NCBI GenBank assembly: GCA_009912235.1
Contig: WNDS01000003.1
Location: 186,001 to 250,000, forward strand
Source of the DNA: Stenotrophomonas maltophilia
GTDB taxonomy: Bacteria > Pseudomonadota > Gammaproteobacteria > Xanthomonadales > Xanthomonadaceae
Direction of reading: 5' to 3'
Length of the DNA: 64,000 bases
Below the pieces are notes generated by a model. That model was not told the origin of the DNA. It was given only the letters and a program-made list of their open reading frames with translations, and did not search any database. The translations under genes and the position numbers were made by a program. Shown piece after piece: positions 51,577 through 60,812 of the stretch (within the stretch, counting starts at the first letter, position 1; every line of letters starts with the position of its first letter).

Positions 51577-51694
51577 GCGGCGGCTACGGGGGACAGGCCT
51601 CCAGCATACGCCCGGGGCCTGAATCGCACCGCTGCGCCCGCCGGGCCGGGCCCGCAGTGATCGCGCGCACCGCGCCGGGCCGCCGGGGCTGGCA

Positions 51695-51714
51695 GCGCCG
51701 GGCCATGCCCGGCG
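51695..51714. repeat. REP palindrome, GCAG variant
   Basis: The core GCGCCGGGC-CAT-GCCCGGCG is the same as at 40968. The preceding tetranucleotide is GCAG where GTAG is usual. It lies in the divergent gap between DUF2007 and glnS. Confidence 0.65.
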
Positions 51715-51800
51715 AACCCAGCGCCCCCCAGGCGCCACCGGGCAGCCCCGCCGCGTACGCGCTAGACTGGCAGTCTTTCTGCCTCTCTTTTTCGCGCCTC

Positions 51801-53549
<1,749 letters not shown>

Positions 53550-53669
53550 GCCGGCCTGCTGCGGTCCCCCGGTGCCGGCCCGGCACCACCTCCGACCTGC
53601 CGCCGTGCCGCCCCGCCCCCGTCACCGGGGGGCGGGCTACACTGCGCGCCGTCTTTTCCTGTTTCCCCT

Positions 53670-54245
53670 ATGAGGCACCCCGCGATGCTGTACGCGCAAG
53701 TCCACCTGACCCTTCCCGCCTGGATCCACGACCAGATCGACCTGGATCGTCGCTATCCCGGTGATGAGGCCAAGGTCGCACTGGCCATCGAGCTGTCGCA
53801 GCTGAACGTCGACCATGCCAGCGGCGGCCCGTTCGGCGCGGTGGTGTTCGGTCCGGACGACAAGGTCATCGCCGCCGGCGTGAACCGCGTGGTGCCGCAT
53901 GCCACTTCCCTGGCGCACGCCGAGAACATGGCCTACATGCTGGCCCAGCAGCGCCTGCAGACCCCGCGCCTGAACGCGGTGCTGTCGCCGATCACCCTGG
54001 CCACCAGCTCGCAGCCGTGCTGCCAGTGCTACGGCGCCACGGTGTGGGCCGGCATCGACCGCCTGCTGATCGGCGCCAGCGCGGCCGACGTGGAAGAACT
54101 CACGCCGTTCGACGAAGGTCCGCTGCCGGCCGACTGGGTGGGCGAACTAAACAAGCGCGGCATCGAAGTGGTGCAGGGCGTCTGCCGTGAACAGGCCCGC
54201 AGCGTGCTGCGCGCCTATGGGGAAGCCGATGGCGCCCGTTACTGA
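53670..54245 (+). CDS. Nucleoside/guanine deaminase-like enzyme
   Basis: A zinc-dependent CDA-superfamily deaminase of 191 residues. The zinc ligands and catalytic glutamate are seen in AHAENMAY and in SQPCCQCYG (PCxxC). The substrate is probably guanine or a related base, but the family also includes tRNA and cytosine enzymes. ATG 53670 or 53685 are both possible starts. The end overlaps rlmM by 17 bp. Confidence 0.82.
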   Translation: MRHPAMLYAQVHLTLPAWIHDQIDLDRRYPGDEAKVALAIELSQLNVDHASGGPFGAVVFGPDDKVIAAGVNRVVPHATSLAHAENMAYMLAQQRLQTPRLNAVLSPITLATSSQPCCQCYGATVWAGIDRLLIGASAADVEELTPFDEGPLPADWVGELNKRGIEVVQGVCREQARSVLRAYGEADGARY

Positions 54246-55296
54246 GGCCGGCATCGGCCTGCTGTGCCTGTGCCGGCAGGGCTTCGAGCCCGAACTGGCC
54301 GGCGAGTTGCAGTTCCGCGCCGGTGCAGCCGGTTTCGCCGGCTATGCGCGCACCCAGCGCAACGACGGCCACGTATTGTTCATGTGCGACCAGGCCGCGG
54401 CCCTCGCACCGCGGCTGCCGTGGCGCGAGCTGATCTTCGCCCGGCAGAAGCTGCTGGTGCTGGCCGAGCTGCCGCAGCTGGACCCGGCCGACCGCATCAC
54501 CCCGATGCTGGAGGTGCTGGCCGATGCGCCACGCTTCGGCGACCTGTGGGTGGAGCATCCGGATTCGGACGCCGGCAAGCCGTTGTCCGGCCTGGCCCGT
54601 GCGTTCGGCAATGCGCTGCGCCCGGCACTGCGCAAGGCCGGCAAGCTCACCGACAAGCCCAACCCGCGCCTGCCGCGCCTGCACGTGGTGTTCGTCGATG
54701 GCACCCATGCCTTCGTCTGCGTCACCGACCCGGCCGACAGCGCGCCGTGGGCGCTGGGCATTCCGCGCCTGAAGCTGCTGCCCGAAGCGCCCTCGCGTTC
54801 GGCGCTGAAGCTGGACGAAGCCCTGCTGACCCTGCTGGCCCCGGACGAACGCGAGGCGCTCGTGAAGCCCGGCATGCGCGCGGCCGACCTCGGCGCCGCC
54901 CCCGGCGGCTGGACCTGGGTACTGACCCGCCAGCACATGCATGTGCTGAGCATCGACAACGGCCCGCTGCGCCAGCAAGTGCTGGACACCGGCCTGGTCG
55001 AACACCTGCGCGCCGACGGTTTCCACTGGCATCCCGAACAGCCGCTGGACTGGATGGTCTGCGACATGGTCGAGCAGCCGCGATGCGTCGCCGAGCGCAT
55101 GGCCAGCTGGTTCCGCGAGGGCTGGTGCAGGCACGCGATCTTCAACCTGAAGCTGCCGATGAAGAAGCGCTGGGACGAAACCCGGCTGTGCCTGGACCTG
55201 TTCCAGGAGCAGGCTGGCAAGCCGTTGGTGGTGCGTGCAAAGCAGCTGTACCACGACCGTGAGGAGATCACGGTGCTGGCCTCGCCGCTGCGCTGA
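54229..55296 (+). CDS. rlmM: 23S rRNA 2'-O-ribose C2498 methyltransferase
   Basis: SAM-dependent methylation of ribose at C2498 of 23S rRNA. 355 residues: a THUMP-like N-terminal domain (GLLCLCRQGFEPELAGEL) and a Rossmann methyltransferase with the SAM motif ADLGAAPGGWTW at about residue 222, and WMVCDMVEQPR. ATG 54229 lies within the upstream deaminase end. Confidence 0.92.
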   Translation: MAPVTEAGIGLLCLCRQGFEPELAGELQFRAGAAGFAGYARTQRNDGHVLFMCDQAAALAPRLPWRELIFARQKLLVLAELPQLDPADRITPMLEVLADAPRFGDLWVEHPDSDAGKPLSGLARAFGNALRPALRKAGKLTDKPNPRLPRLHVVFVDGTHAFVCVTDPADSAPWALGIPRLKLLPEAPSRSALKLDEALLTLLAPDEREALVKPGMRAADLGAAPGGWTWVLTRQHMHVLSIDNGPLRQQVLDTGLVEHLRADGFHWHPEQPLDWMVCDMVEQPRCVAERMASWFREGWCRHAIFNLKLPMKKRWDETRLCLDLFQEQAGKPLVVRAKQLYHDREEITVLASPLR

Positions 55297-55368
55297 GTCC
55301 GCGCCCGTCAGCGCGCGCACAGGCGCGCTGGCGTAGGCTGCAGTCCTCCCGACGGCAAGGACTCCGCC

Positions 55369-55767
55369 ATGCAGCTGTTCCGTTCGTTCCTGCTGCTGTG
55401 TACTGCGCTGGCCGCTGCCAGCGCCGCTGCCCAGACCACACGCCCCGCCCCGGCGCAGAGCGCCCCGCTGCGCGATGACAGTGGCGTGGTACGGCAGCAG
55501 CCGCTGGCCTCGGGCCGGGTGACCGGCAGCGTCGACATTCCGGTGGCGCCGGGGGATACACCGGTGACCGTACGCTCGGTCACCCCCAGCAGCGTGGTGG
55601 GCGAGTACCGCCTCCACTTCGCCGCGCTGGACGTGGATGGCGACGGGTTCATCAGCCGCGAAGAAGCGCAGGCCAACCCGGCACTGGCCGATGAATTCAA
55701 CGCACTGGACGTCAAGCACCGCGGCAAGCTGGACCGCGATGACCTGGCCGGGTGGCTGATCGACTGA
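55369..55767 (+). CDS. Secreted EF-hand calcium-binding protein
   Basis: 132 residues: a signal peptide (about 1-21), a low-complexity linker, and an EF-hand pair at the C-terminus. The first loop, DVDGDGFISREE, is canonical; the second, DVKHRGKLDRDD, lacks key oxygen ligands. It resembles small periplasmic calcium-binding proteins of xanthomonads. The function is not known. A TAGGCT -10-like box lies about 30 bp upstream. Confidence 0.82.
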   Translation: MQLFRSFLLLCTALAAASAAAQTTRPAPAQSAPLRDDSGVVRQQPLASGRVTGSVDIPVAPGDTPVTVRSVTPSSVVGEYRLHFAALDVDGDGFISREEAQANPALADEFNALDVKHRGKLDRDDLAGWLID

Positions 55768-55850
55768 GCCGCACGCCGGCGTGGTCCGGAAGCGGTGGGC
55801 GGTTCGGATCCGGGGGGGCTTCCTGTCAGATGCCAACCTCTCCTGCCCGA

Positions 55851-56126
55851 TAGAGGCCAACCCTGGTTGGCATGCGGCTTGGAAACACCGTTGTCCCATC
55901 CGGGCCACGGGCGCCGGACACCCGTGCCAACCAACGGTTGGCGCCCACCAGAGCGCATTGCGTGCCCTTGCACGGTAGATGCCAACTTTAGTTGGCATGT
56001 GGTTTCAAATACCGTTGCCCCATACGGGCCGCAGGCGCCGGACGCATGTGCCAACCGAGGTTGGCACCTACCAGAGCGCATTGCGTGCACTTGCACGGTA
56101 GAGGCCAACCTTGGTTGGCGCCCACC
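55851..56126. repeat. Tandem array of ~124-bp REP units
   Basis: The head sequence TAGAGGCCAACCCTGGTTGG recurs, with changes, at 55851, 55977 and 56099, a period of 126 then 122 bp. Each full unit carries two GCCAAC...GTTGGC palindromes, a CGTTG/CCC block and the shared tail AGAGCGCATTGCGTGC. The third copy is cut after its first hairpin. The 372-bp gap 55768-56139, between convergent genes, is filled by this array. Confidence 0.85.
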
Positions 56127-56139
56127 AGAGGCCTTGCTC

Positions 56140-57321
56140 TCAGACCCCGGCGGCGCGCTTCCAGAACGCCTGTACCAGCGGCGGCCATTTGCCGACGCAG
56201 CCCAGCGCGCGGCCGCGGGCCAGGGTCAGGTGCATCTCGTCGTTGGAGAACAGGCGGTTGATCGCATCGAAGCTGTAGGCGGCCACGTGGTTGTCGCTGC
56301 GCCGTTCGCGTGCCCAGCGCTGCAGGCGCTGCGGGCTCAGGCGCGGCTGGCCCCGGCTGCCGGCGGCCGGGGCCAGCCAGTGCTGCAGGGCGACCACATC
56401 GCGCAGGCCCAGGTTGACACCCTGCCCGGCCAACGGATGCACCACGTGTGCGGCATCGCCCAGTGCCAGCACGCGCCCGGCCACGTAGTGCCGTGCCAGC
56501 TGGCGGCGCAGCGGGAACGCCGCGCGCGCCGAGGCTAGCCGCAGCTCGCCCAGGCGCCCGCCGAAAGCGCGGGACAGTTCGCGTTCGAACGCCGCCTCGT
56601 CCAGCTCCAGCACGCGCGCCGCCTCGTCGTCCGGCAACGTCCACACGATGGAACTGCGCCGTGCCGCCACCGGCAGCAACGCCAAGGGGCCGGTGGGCAG
56701 GAAGCGCTGCCAGGCCGTGGCCTGGTTCGGCAGCGCACTGTCCACGTAGGCCACCACACCGCGCTGGTGGTAATCGTGGCTGTCCACCGCGATGCCCGCC
56801 AAGCGGCACAGGGTCGAATCGGCGCCATCGGCCGCCACCGCCAGCGCCGCGTCGATGCGGCGGCCATCTTCCAGCCGCAGGCGCACGCCGTCGGCATCCT
56901 GTTCGAGTGCCTCCACACGGGCCGGGCAATGCAGCTGCACGCCCGCGGCCGGCAACGCCGCCCACAGGCGGTCCTGCAGCAGACCGTTTTCCACGATGAA
57001 CCCCAGTTCGCTGCGGCCGAAGCGGTCGGCATCGAACACCAGATCGTCGTCGCCGGCGGCATCCCAGACCTGCATGCGGCAGTACGGCCAGGCCCGCGCG
57101 GCGGCAACAGCCGGCCACACGCCCAGCTGCTGCAGCAGGCGCACGTTGTCGGCAGCGAAGGCAAACACGCGCAGATCGGGCTGGGCGGCCTGCCAGGCCG
57201 ACGGCTCGCGGCCTTCCACCAGCGCCGCCGAGAGGCCGGCGCCGGCCAGGGCCAGCGCGCAGCTGGCACCGACCACGCCACCGCCGACAATCACTACGTC
57301 CAGGCGCGCGCGGCGGTTCAT
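56140..57321 (-). CDS. FAD-dependent ubiquinone-type hydroxylase (UbiI/VisC-like)
   Basis: A flavin monooxygenase of the UbiH/UbiI/UbiF family, 393 residues, adding a hydroxyl group to the quinone ring. FAD motifs: VVIVGGGVVGASCALALAGAG at the start and ALGDAAHVVHPLAGQGVNLGL near residue 300. It is coupled to the upstream paralogue by an ATGA overlap. Which ring position it acts on (C5 or C6) cannot be told. Confidence 0.87.
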   Translation of the reverse strand: MNRRARLDVVIVGGGVVGASCALALAGAGLSAALVEGREPSAWQAAQPDLRVFAFAADNVRLLQQLGVWPAVAAARAWPYCRMQVWDAAGDDDLVFDADRFGRSELGFIVENGLLQDRLWAALPAAGVQLHCPARVEALEQDADGVRLRLEDGRRIDAALAVAADGADSTLCRLAGIAVDSHDYHQRGVVAYVDSALPNQATAWQRFLPTGPLALLPVAARRSSIVWTLPDDEAARVLELDEAAFERELSRAFGGRLGELRLASARAAFPLRRQLARHYVAGRVLALGDAAHVVHPLAGQGVNLGLRDVVALQHWLAPAAGSRGQPRLSPQRLQRWARERRSDNHVAAYSFDAINRLFSNDEMHLTLARGRALGCVGKWPPLVQAFWKRAAGV

Positions 57322-58523
57322 GCGGCTTCCCCCCGGCACAACCGCGGCACATCGCCACGGAAGCCCATCGCGCCGCCCACCAGCATCGACTGCAGGCCGG
57401 TGGCCTGGGTGGCCACCAGGCTCAGGCTGCGCAGCGGGCGCAGCAGCGGGGCCGGATTGCTGGTCAGCCGGGCCAGCCCGCCGGAGAAGGCAATGGTCTG
57501 GCGGCGGTCGTCCTCGCGGCGCGCCACGTAGGCCTGCAGCCGCGCATCGCTGCCGGCATCGCCTCCGGCTTCGAGCAGCTCGGCCAGGGTCAGTGCATCG
57601 CGCAGCCCGAGGTTGAAGCCCTGCGCACCCAGCGGGTGGATGGTCTGGGCGGCATTGCCGAGCAGCACGGTGCGCTCGCCCACCAGCGCGCGGGCCAGTA
57701 CCTGCACCAGCGGGTAGGCGCTGCGCGGGCCGGAGTCGAGTAGGCGGCCGGCGCGCCAGCCGATGGCCGATTGCAGGCGCTGCAGCCAGGCGGCCTCGTC
57801 CAGTGCCATCACGGCCTCGGCCTGTTCGCGCGCCACCCCGTGCACCACGCCGAAGTGGCGGTCACCACGCGGCAGCAGGGCGGTCGGCCCGGTATCGGTG
57901 AAGCGCTCCCAGGCGGTGCCATCGGGCGCGCGCTGGCTGCGCAGCCGGGCCACGAACAGGGTCTGCAGGAAATCGTGCCGCTCCACCTCGATGCCCAGCG
58001 CCTGCCGGACCGCACTCTGGGTGCCATCGGCGCCCGCCACCAGGCGGGCCTGCAGGGTGTGTTCGCCCTGCGCGTCGGCCACCTGCACCTGGCGGTAGCC
58101 GTCCTGCACCGGGCCCAGCGCCACGAAGCGCATCGGCCGGTAGCGGCGCAGCCGCGTCAGTTCCTGCAGGCGTGCCTCCAGCGCGTTGCCAAAATCGCGG
58201 GCCACCACCACCTGGCCGAACCACGGCCGGCCGTAATCGGCGGCGGCCATCTGCACGCGGCCGAAATCGCCAGCGCGGCTGACATGGATGCGGGTGATCG
58301 GTCCCGGCGCACTGGACAGCTTCTGCATCACCCCCAGCGCGGTGAGCGCGTTGACGGTAGCGGCGGCGAAGCTGAGGTTGCGCTGGTCGAACACAGCCGG
58401 CAGCGCACCGGCCGGGCTGGCTTCCAGCAGGCCCACGTCCAGCCCGAGGCGGTCCAGGGCGATGGCCAGGCTGGCGCCTACCAGGCCACCGCCGACGATC
58501 AGCACATCATGTCGTTCACTCAT
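57318..58523 (-). CDS. ubiH: FAD-dependent ubiquinone hydroxylase UbiH-like
   Basis: 401 residues of the same family: DVLIVGGGLVGASLAIALDRLG at the N-terminus, the GD-type motif LLGNAAQTIHPLGAQGFNLGLRDA near residue 292. In ubiquinone synthesis UbiH hydroxylates C6 after UbiI has acted at C5. First gene of a two-gene unit; it is divergent from the 58627 membrane protein. Confidence 0.87.
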   Translation of the reverse strand: MSERHDVLIVGGGLVGASLAIALDRLGLDVGLLEASPAGALPAVFDQRNLSFAAATVNALTALGVMQKLSSAPGPITRIHVSRAGDFGRVQMAAADYGRPWFGQVVVARDFGNALEARLQELTRLRRYRPMRFVALGPVQDGYRQVQVADAQGEHTLQARLVAGADGTQSAVRQALGIEVERHDFLQTLFVARLRSQRAPDGTAWERFTDTGPTALLPRGDRHFGVVHGVAREQAEAVMALDEAAWLQRLQSAIGWRAGRLLDSGPRSAYPLVQVLARALVGERTVLLGNAAQTIHPLGAQGFNLGLRDALTLAELLEAGGDAGSDARLQAYVARREDDRRQTIAFSGGLARLTSNPAPLLRPLRSLSLVATQATGLQSMLVGGAMGFRGDVPRLCRGEAA

Positions 58524-58626
58524 GGGCCCATGATACGCGCTGGCACGGCTGCCTTAGCCGGCCCGCCTGCGCCGGGGCGCCAGCCGGGCTAGAATGAACC
58601 TGAATCCGCCCTTGGCCCTTCCTGCC

Positions 58627-59211
58627 ATGTCCGACACCGCGCACCGCGCCTTCGTGCTGTCCGTCCTCGTGCTGCTGATGGCCGCGACCCGCGTGAACCA
58701 CTTCGCCGCGATTCCCGACGCGTCGTGGGCGGTGTTTTTCATCGGCGGCTTCTACCTGCGCGCCTGGACCCGCTGGGTGTTCCCGCTGCTGATGGTGTTC
58801 GCCGTGCTGGTGGACTGGATCGTGATCCGCAGCAGCGGCCTGGATTTCTGGCAGCACTACTGCGTCTCGCCGGGTTACTGGATGCTGCTGCCGACGTACT
58901 TCTCGCTGTGGGCCGGCGGCATGCTGCTGGGCCTGGGCTACCACGGCGCACGCTGGGCGGTGCTGGCCAGGGGCGTGCTGCTGCTGGTGGGCTCGGTGGC
59001 GCTGTGCCACCTGTTCGCACAGGGCGGCTTCTACTGGACCAGCAGCAACGTGGCCGACCCGACGCTGGCCGGCTGGTGGCAGAACTACACGCAGTGGTTC
59101 GGGCCCTACCTGCGCACCGCGGCCTGCTATGTGGCACTGGCCGCCGCGCTGCAGCTGGCGGTGGAGCAGATCGGCAAGCTGCTGCAGGCCCGCCGCGACG
59201 TGCGGCACTGA
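58627..59211 (+). CDS. Five- or six-helix membrane protein, possible ECF S-component-like
   Basis: 194 residues, almost entirely hydrophobic helices with short loops. The opening LVLLMAATRVNHF and WAVFFIGGFYLRAWTRWVFPLLMVFAVLVDW recall DUF6580-type putative transport proteins, which resemble vitamin-binding S-components. It is followed, 9 bp later, by cob(I)alamin adenosyltransferase, so a part in cobalamin or corrinoid uptake is plausible. This is inference from context; no substrate motif is seen. Start ATG 58627 is preferred over the in-frame ATG at 58594. Confidence 0.6.
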   Translation: MSDTAHRAFVLSVLVLLMAATRVNHFAAIPDASWAVFFIGGFYLRAWTRWVFPLLMVFAVLVDWIVIRSSGLDFWQHYCVSPGYWMLLPTYFSLWAGGMLLGLGYHGARWAVLARGVLLLVGSVALCHLFAQGGFYWTSSNVADPTLAGWWQNYTQWFGPYLRTAACYVALAAALQLAVEQIGKLLQARRDVRH

Positions 59212-59220
59212 GGCCGGGGC

Positions 59221-59775
59221 ATGGGGCACCGCCTTTCGCGCATCTATACGCGTACCGGTGACGACGGCAGCACCGGTCTGGGCGACGGCCGCCGGGTCGG
59301 CAAGGACGATGCCCGTGTTGCCGCTTTCGGCACGGTGGACGAGGCCAACGCCGCACTCGGCCTGCTGCTGGCATTGGCGCTGCCGGAGGACGTGCGCGAG
59401 CTGTTGGTCCACCTGCAGCATCAGCTGTTCGACCTCGGTGGCGAGCTGTGCATGCCCGGCCACGTGGCCATCCACGCCGCCGATGTCTCGGCGCTGGAAC
59501 AGCAGCTGGACCACTACAACGCTGGGCTGCCGATGCTGAAGGACTTCATCCTGCCCGCCGGTGGCGAAGGCGCCGCGCGCTGCCACCTGGCACGCACCAT
59601 CGTGCGCCGCGCCGAACGCGAGACCGTGGCGCTGGCGCGCCTGGAACCGGTGCGCAGCGAAGCGCTGCAGTACCTGAACCGCCTGTCGGACCTGCTGTTC
59701 GTGCTTGCGCGCGTACTGGCCAGGGCCGACGGCCACGGCGAGGTGCTGTGGCAGCACCAGCGCCGCCACCGCTGA
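59221..59775 (+). CDS. Cob(I)alamin adenosyltransferase, PduO type
   Basis: Transfers adenosyl from ATP to cob(I)alamin, making coenzyme B12. 184 residues with the PduO-type signature IYTRTGDDGSTGLGDG at the N-terminus, the conserved V-DEANA segment and VRRAERETVAL near residue 130 and NRLSDLLFVLAR. Starts 9 bp after the membrane protein and ends 7 bp before the HDAC-like gene. Confidence 0.93.
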   Translation: MGHRLSRIYTRTGDDGSTGLGDGRRVGKDDARVAAFGTVDEANAALGLLLALALPEDVRELLVHLQHQLFDLGGELCMPGHVAIHAADVSALEQQLDHYNAGLPMLKDFILPAGGEGAARCHLARTIVRRAERETVALARLEPVRSEALQYLNRLSDLLFVLARVLARADGHGEVLWQHQRRHR

Positions 59776-59782
59776 GCTGCCG

Positions 59783-60703
59783 ATGCTGGTCTTCACCCAC
59801 CCTGCCTGCCTGCTGCACGACCCGGGCCCGGGCCACCCCGAATGCCCGCAGCGGCTGCAGGTGGTGCTGGATGCCCTGCAGGCCGCCTTCCCCGACCGGC
59901 TGGACTGGCGCCAGGCGCCGCCGGCCAAGTTCGGCGAACTGAGCCGGGTGCACGACAACGAGCTGCTGGACTTCGTGCTGCAGCCGCAGACCACCGCGCT
60001 GCGCCAGCTGGACATGGACACGCTGACCTCGCCCGGGTCGGCCAGCGCCGCCGTGCATGCGGCCGGCGCCGGCGTGGCCGCCGTCGATGCGGTGATGCTG
60101 GGCGAGGACCCGCTGGCCTTCTGCGCGGTGCGCCCGCCCGGCCACCACGCCACCGCGTCCACCCCGATGGGCTTCTGCCTGCTCAACAACATCGCCGTGG
60201 CCGCCGCCTACGCCCGCGACCGGCACGGGCTGGAGCGTGTCGCCGTGGTCGATTTCGACGTGCACCACGGCAACGGCACCCAGGACATCTTCCAGAACGA
60301 TGCGCGGGTGGCCTACTACAGCACCCACCAGGCCGGGCTGTTCCCCAACTCGGGGCTGCGCCGCGACCGTGGGGCCGGCAACCTGATGAACATCCTGCTG
60401 CCCCCCGGCAGCGGCAGTTTCCGCTTCCGCAACGTCTGGGCCGACGAGATGCTGCCGGCCATCGACGATTTCCGCCCCCAGCTGCTGCTGGTCTCGGCCG
60501 GCTTCGATGCCCACCTGCGCGATCCGCAGGCCGACCTGATGCTGGAAACCGACGATTTCGGCTGGATCACCACCGAGCTGCACCGGCTGGCGCGGCGCCA
60601 TGCCGCCGGCCGCCTGGTGTCCATGCTGGAAGGCGGATATGACCTGCAGGCGCTGGCCGAATGCAGCGTTGCCCACGTGCAGGCCCTGCTTGACGGGGCC
60701 TGA
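59783..60703 (+). CDS. Histone-deacetylase-family (acetoin utilisation-like) hydrolase
   Basis: A zinc-dependent amidohydrolase of the HDAC/AcuC/AphA superfamily, 306 residues. Zinc ligands and the active site are seen in VVDFDVHHGNGTQD (about residues 154-167), RPPGHHA and SAGFDAHLRDP. Bacterial members deacetylate polyamines, acetoin-related proteins or other small amides; the substrate is not known here. It is closely linked to the adenosyltransferase gene. Confidence 0.88.
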   Translation: MLVFTHPACLLHDPGPGHPECPQRLQVVLDALQAAFPDRLDWRQAPPAKFGELSRVHDNELLDFVLQPQTTALRQLDMDTLTSPGSASAAVHAAGAGVAAVDAVMLGEDPLAFCAVRPPGHHATASTPMGFCLLNNIAVAAAYARDRHGLERVAVVDFDVHHGNGTQDIFQNDARVAYYSTHQAGLFPNSGLRRDRGAGNLMNILLPPGSGSFRFRNVWADEMLPAIDDFRPQLLLVSAGFDAHLRDPQADLMLETDDFGWITTELHRLARRHAAGRLVSMLEGGYDLQALAECSVAHVQALLDGA

Positions 60704-60812
60704 GCCGGGCCCGGCGCGGATGAACCCGAACCGGGTCCGGGGGGCGGCCTTCATTGCCCCTATGCAGTGGATAGGGCAAGCTACCGTCCGTTTTCGCCTG
60801 AATCCGAACCGC

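Noticed and set aside
55851..56126. CRISPR array
   Set aside because: Units are ~124 bp, internally palindromic and continuous; there are no short direct repeats with unique spacers and no cas genes.
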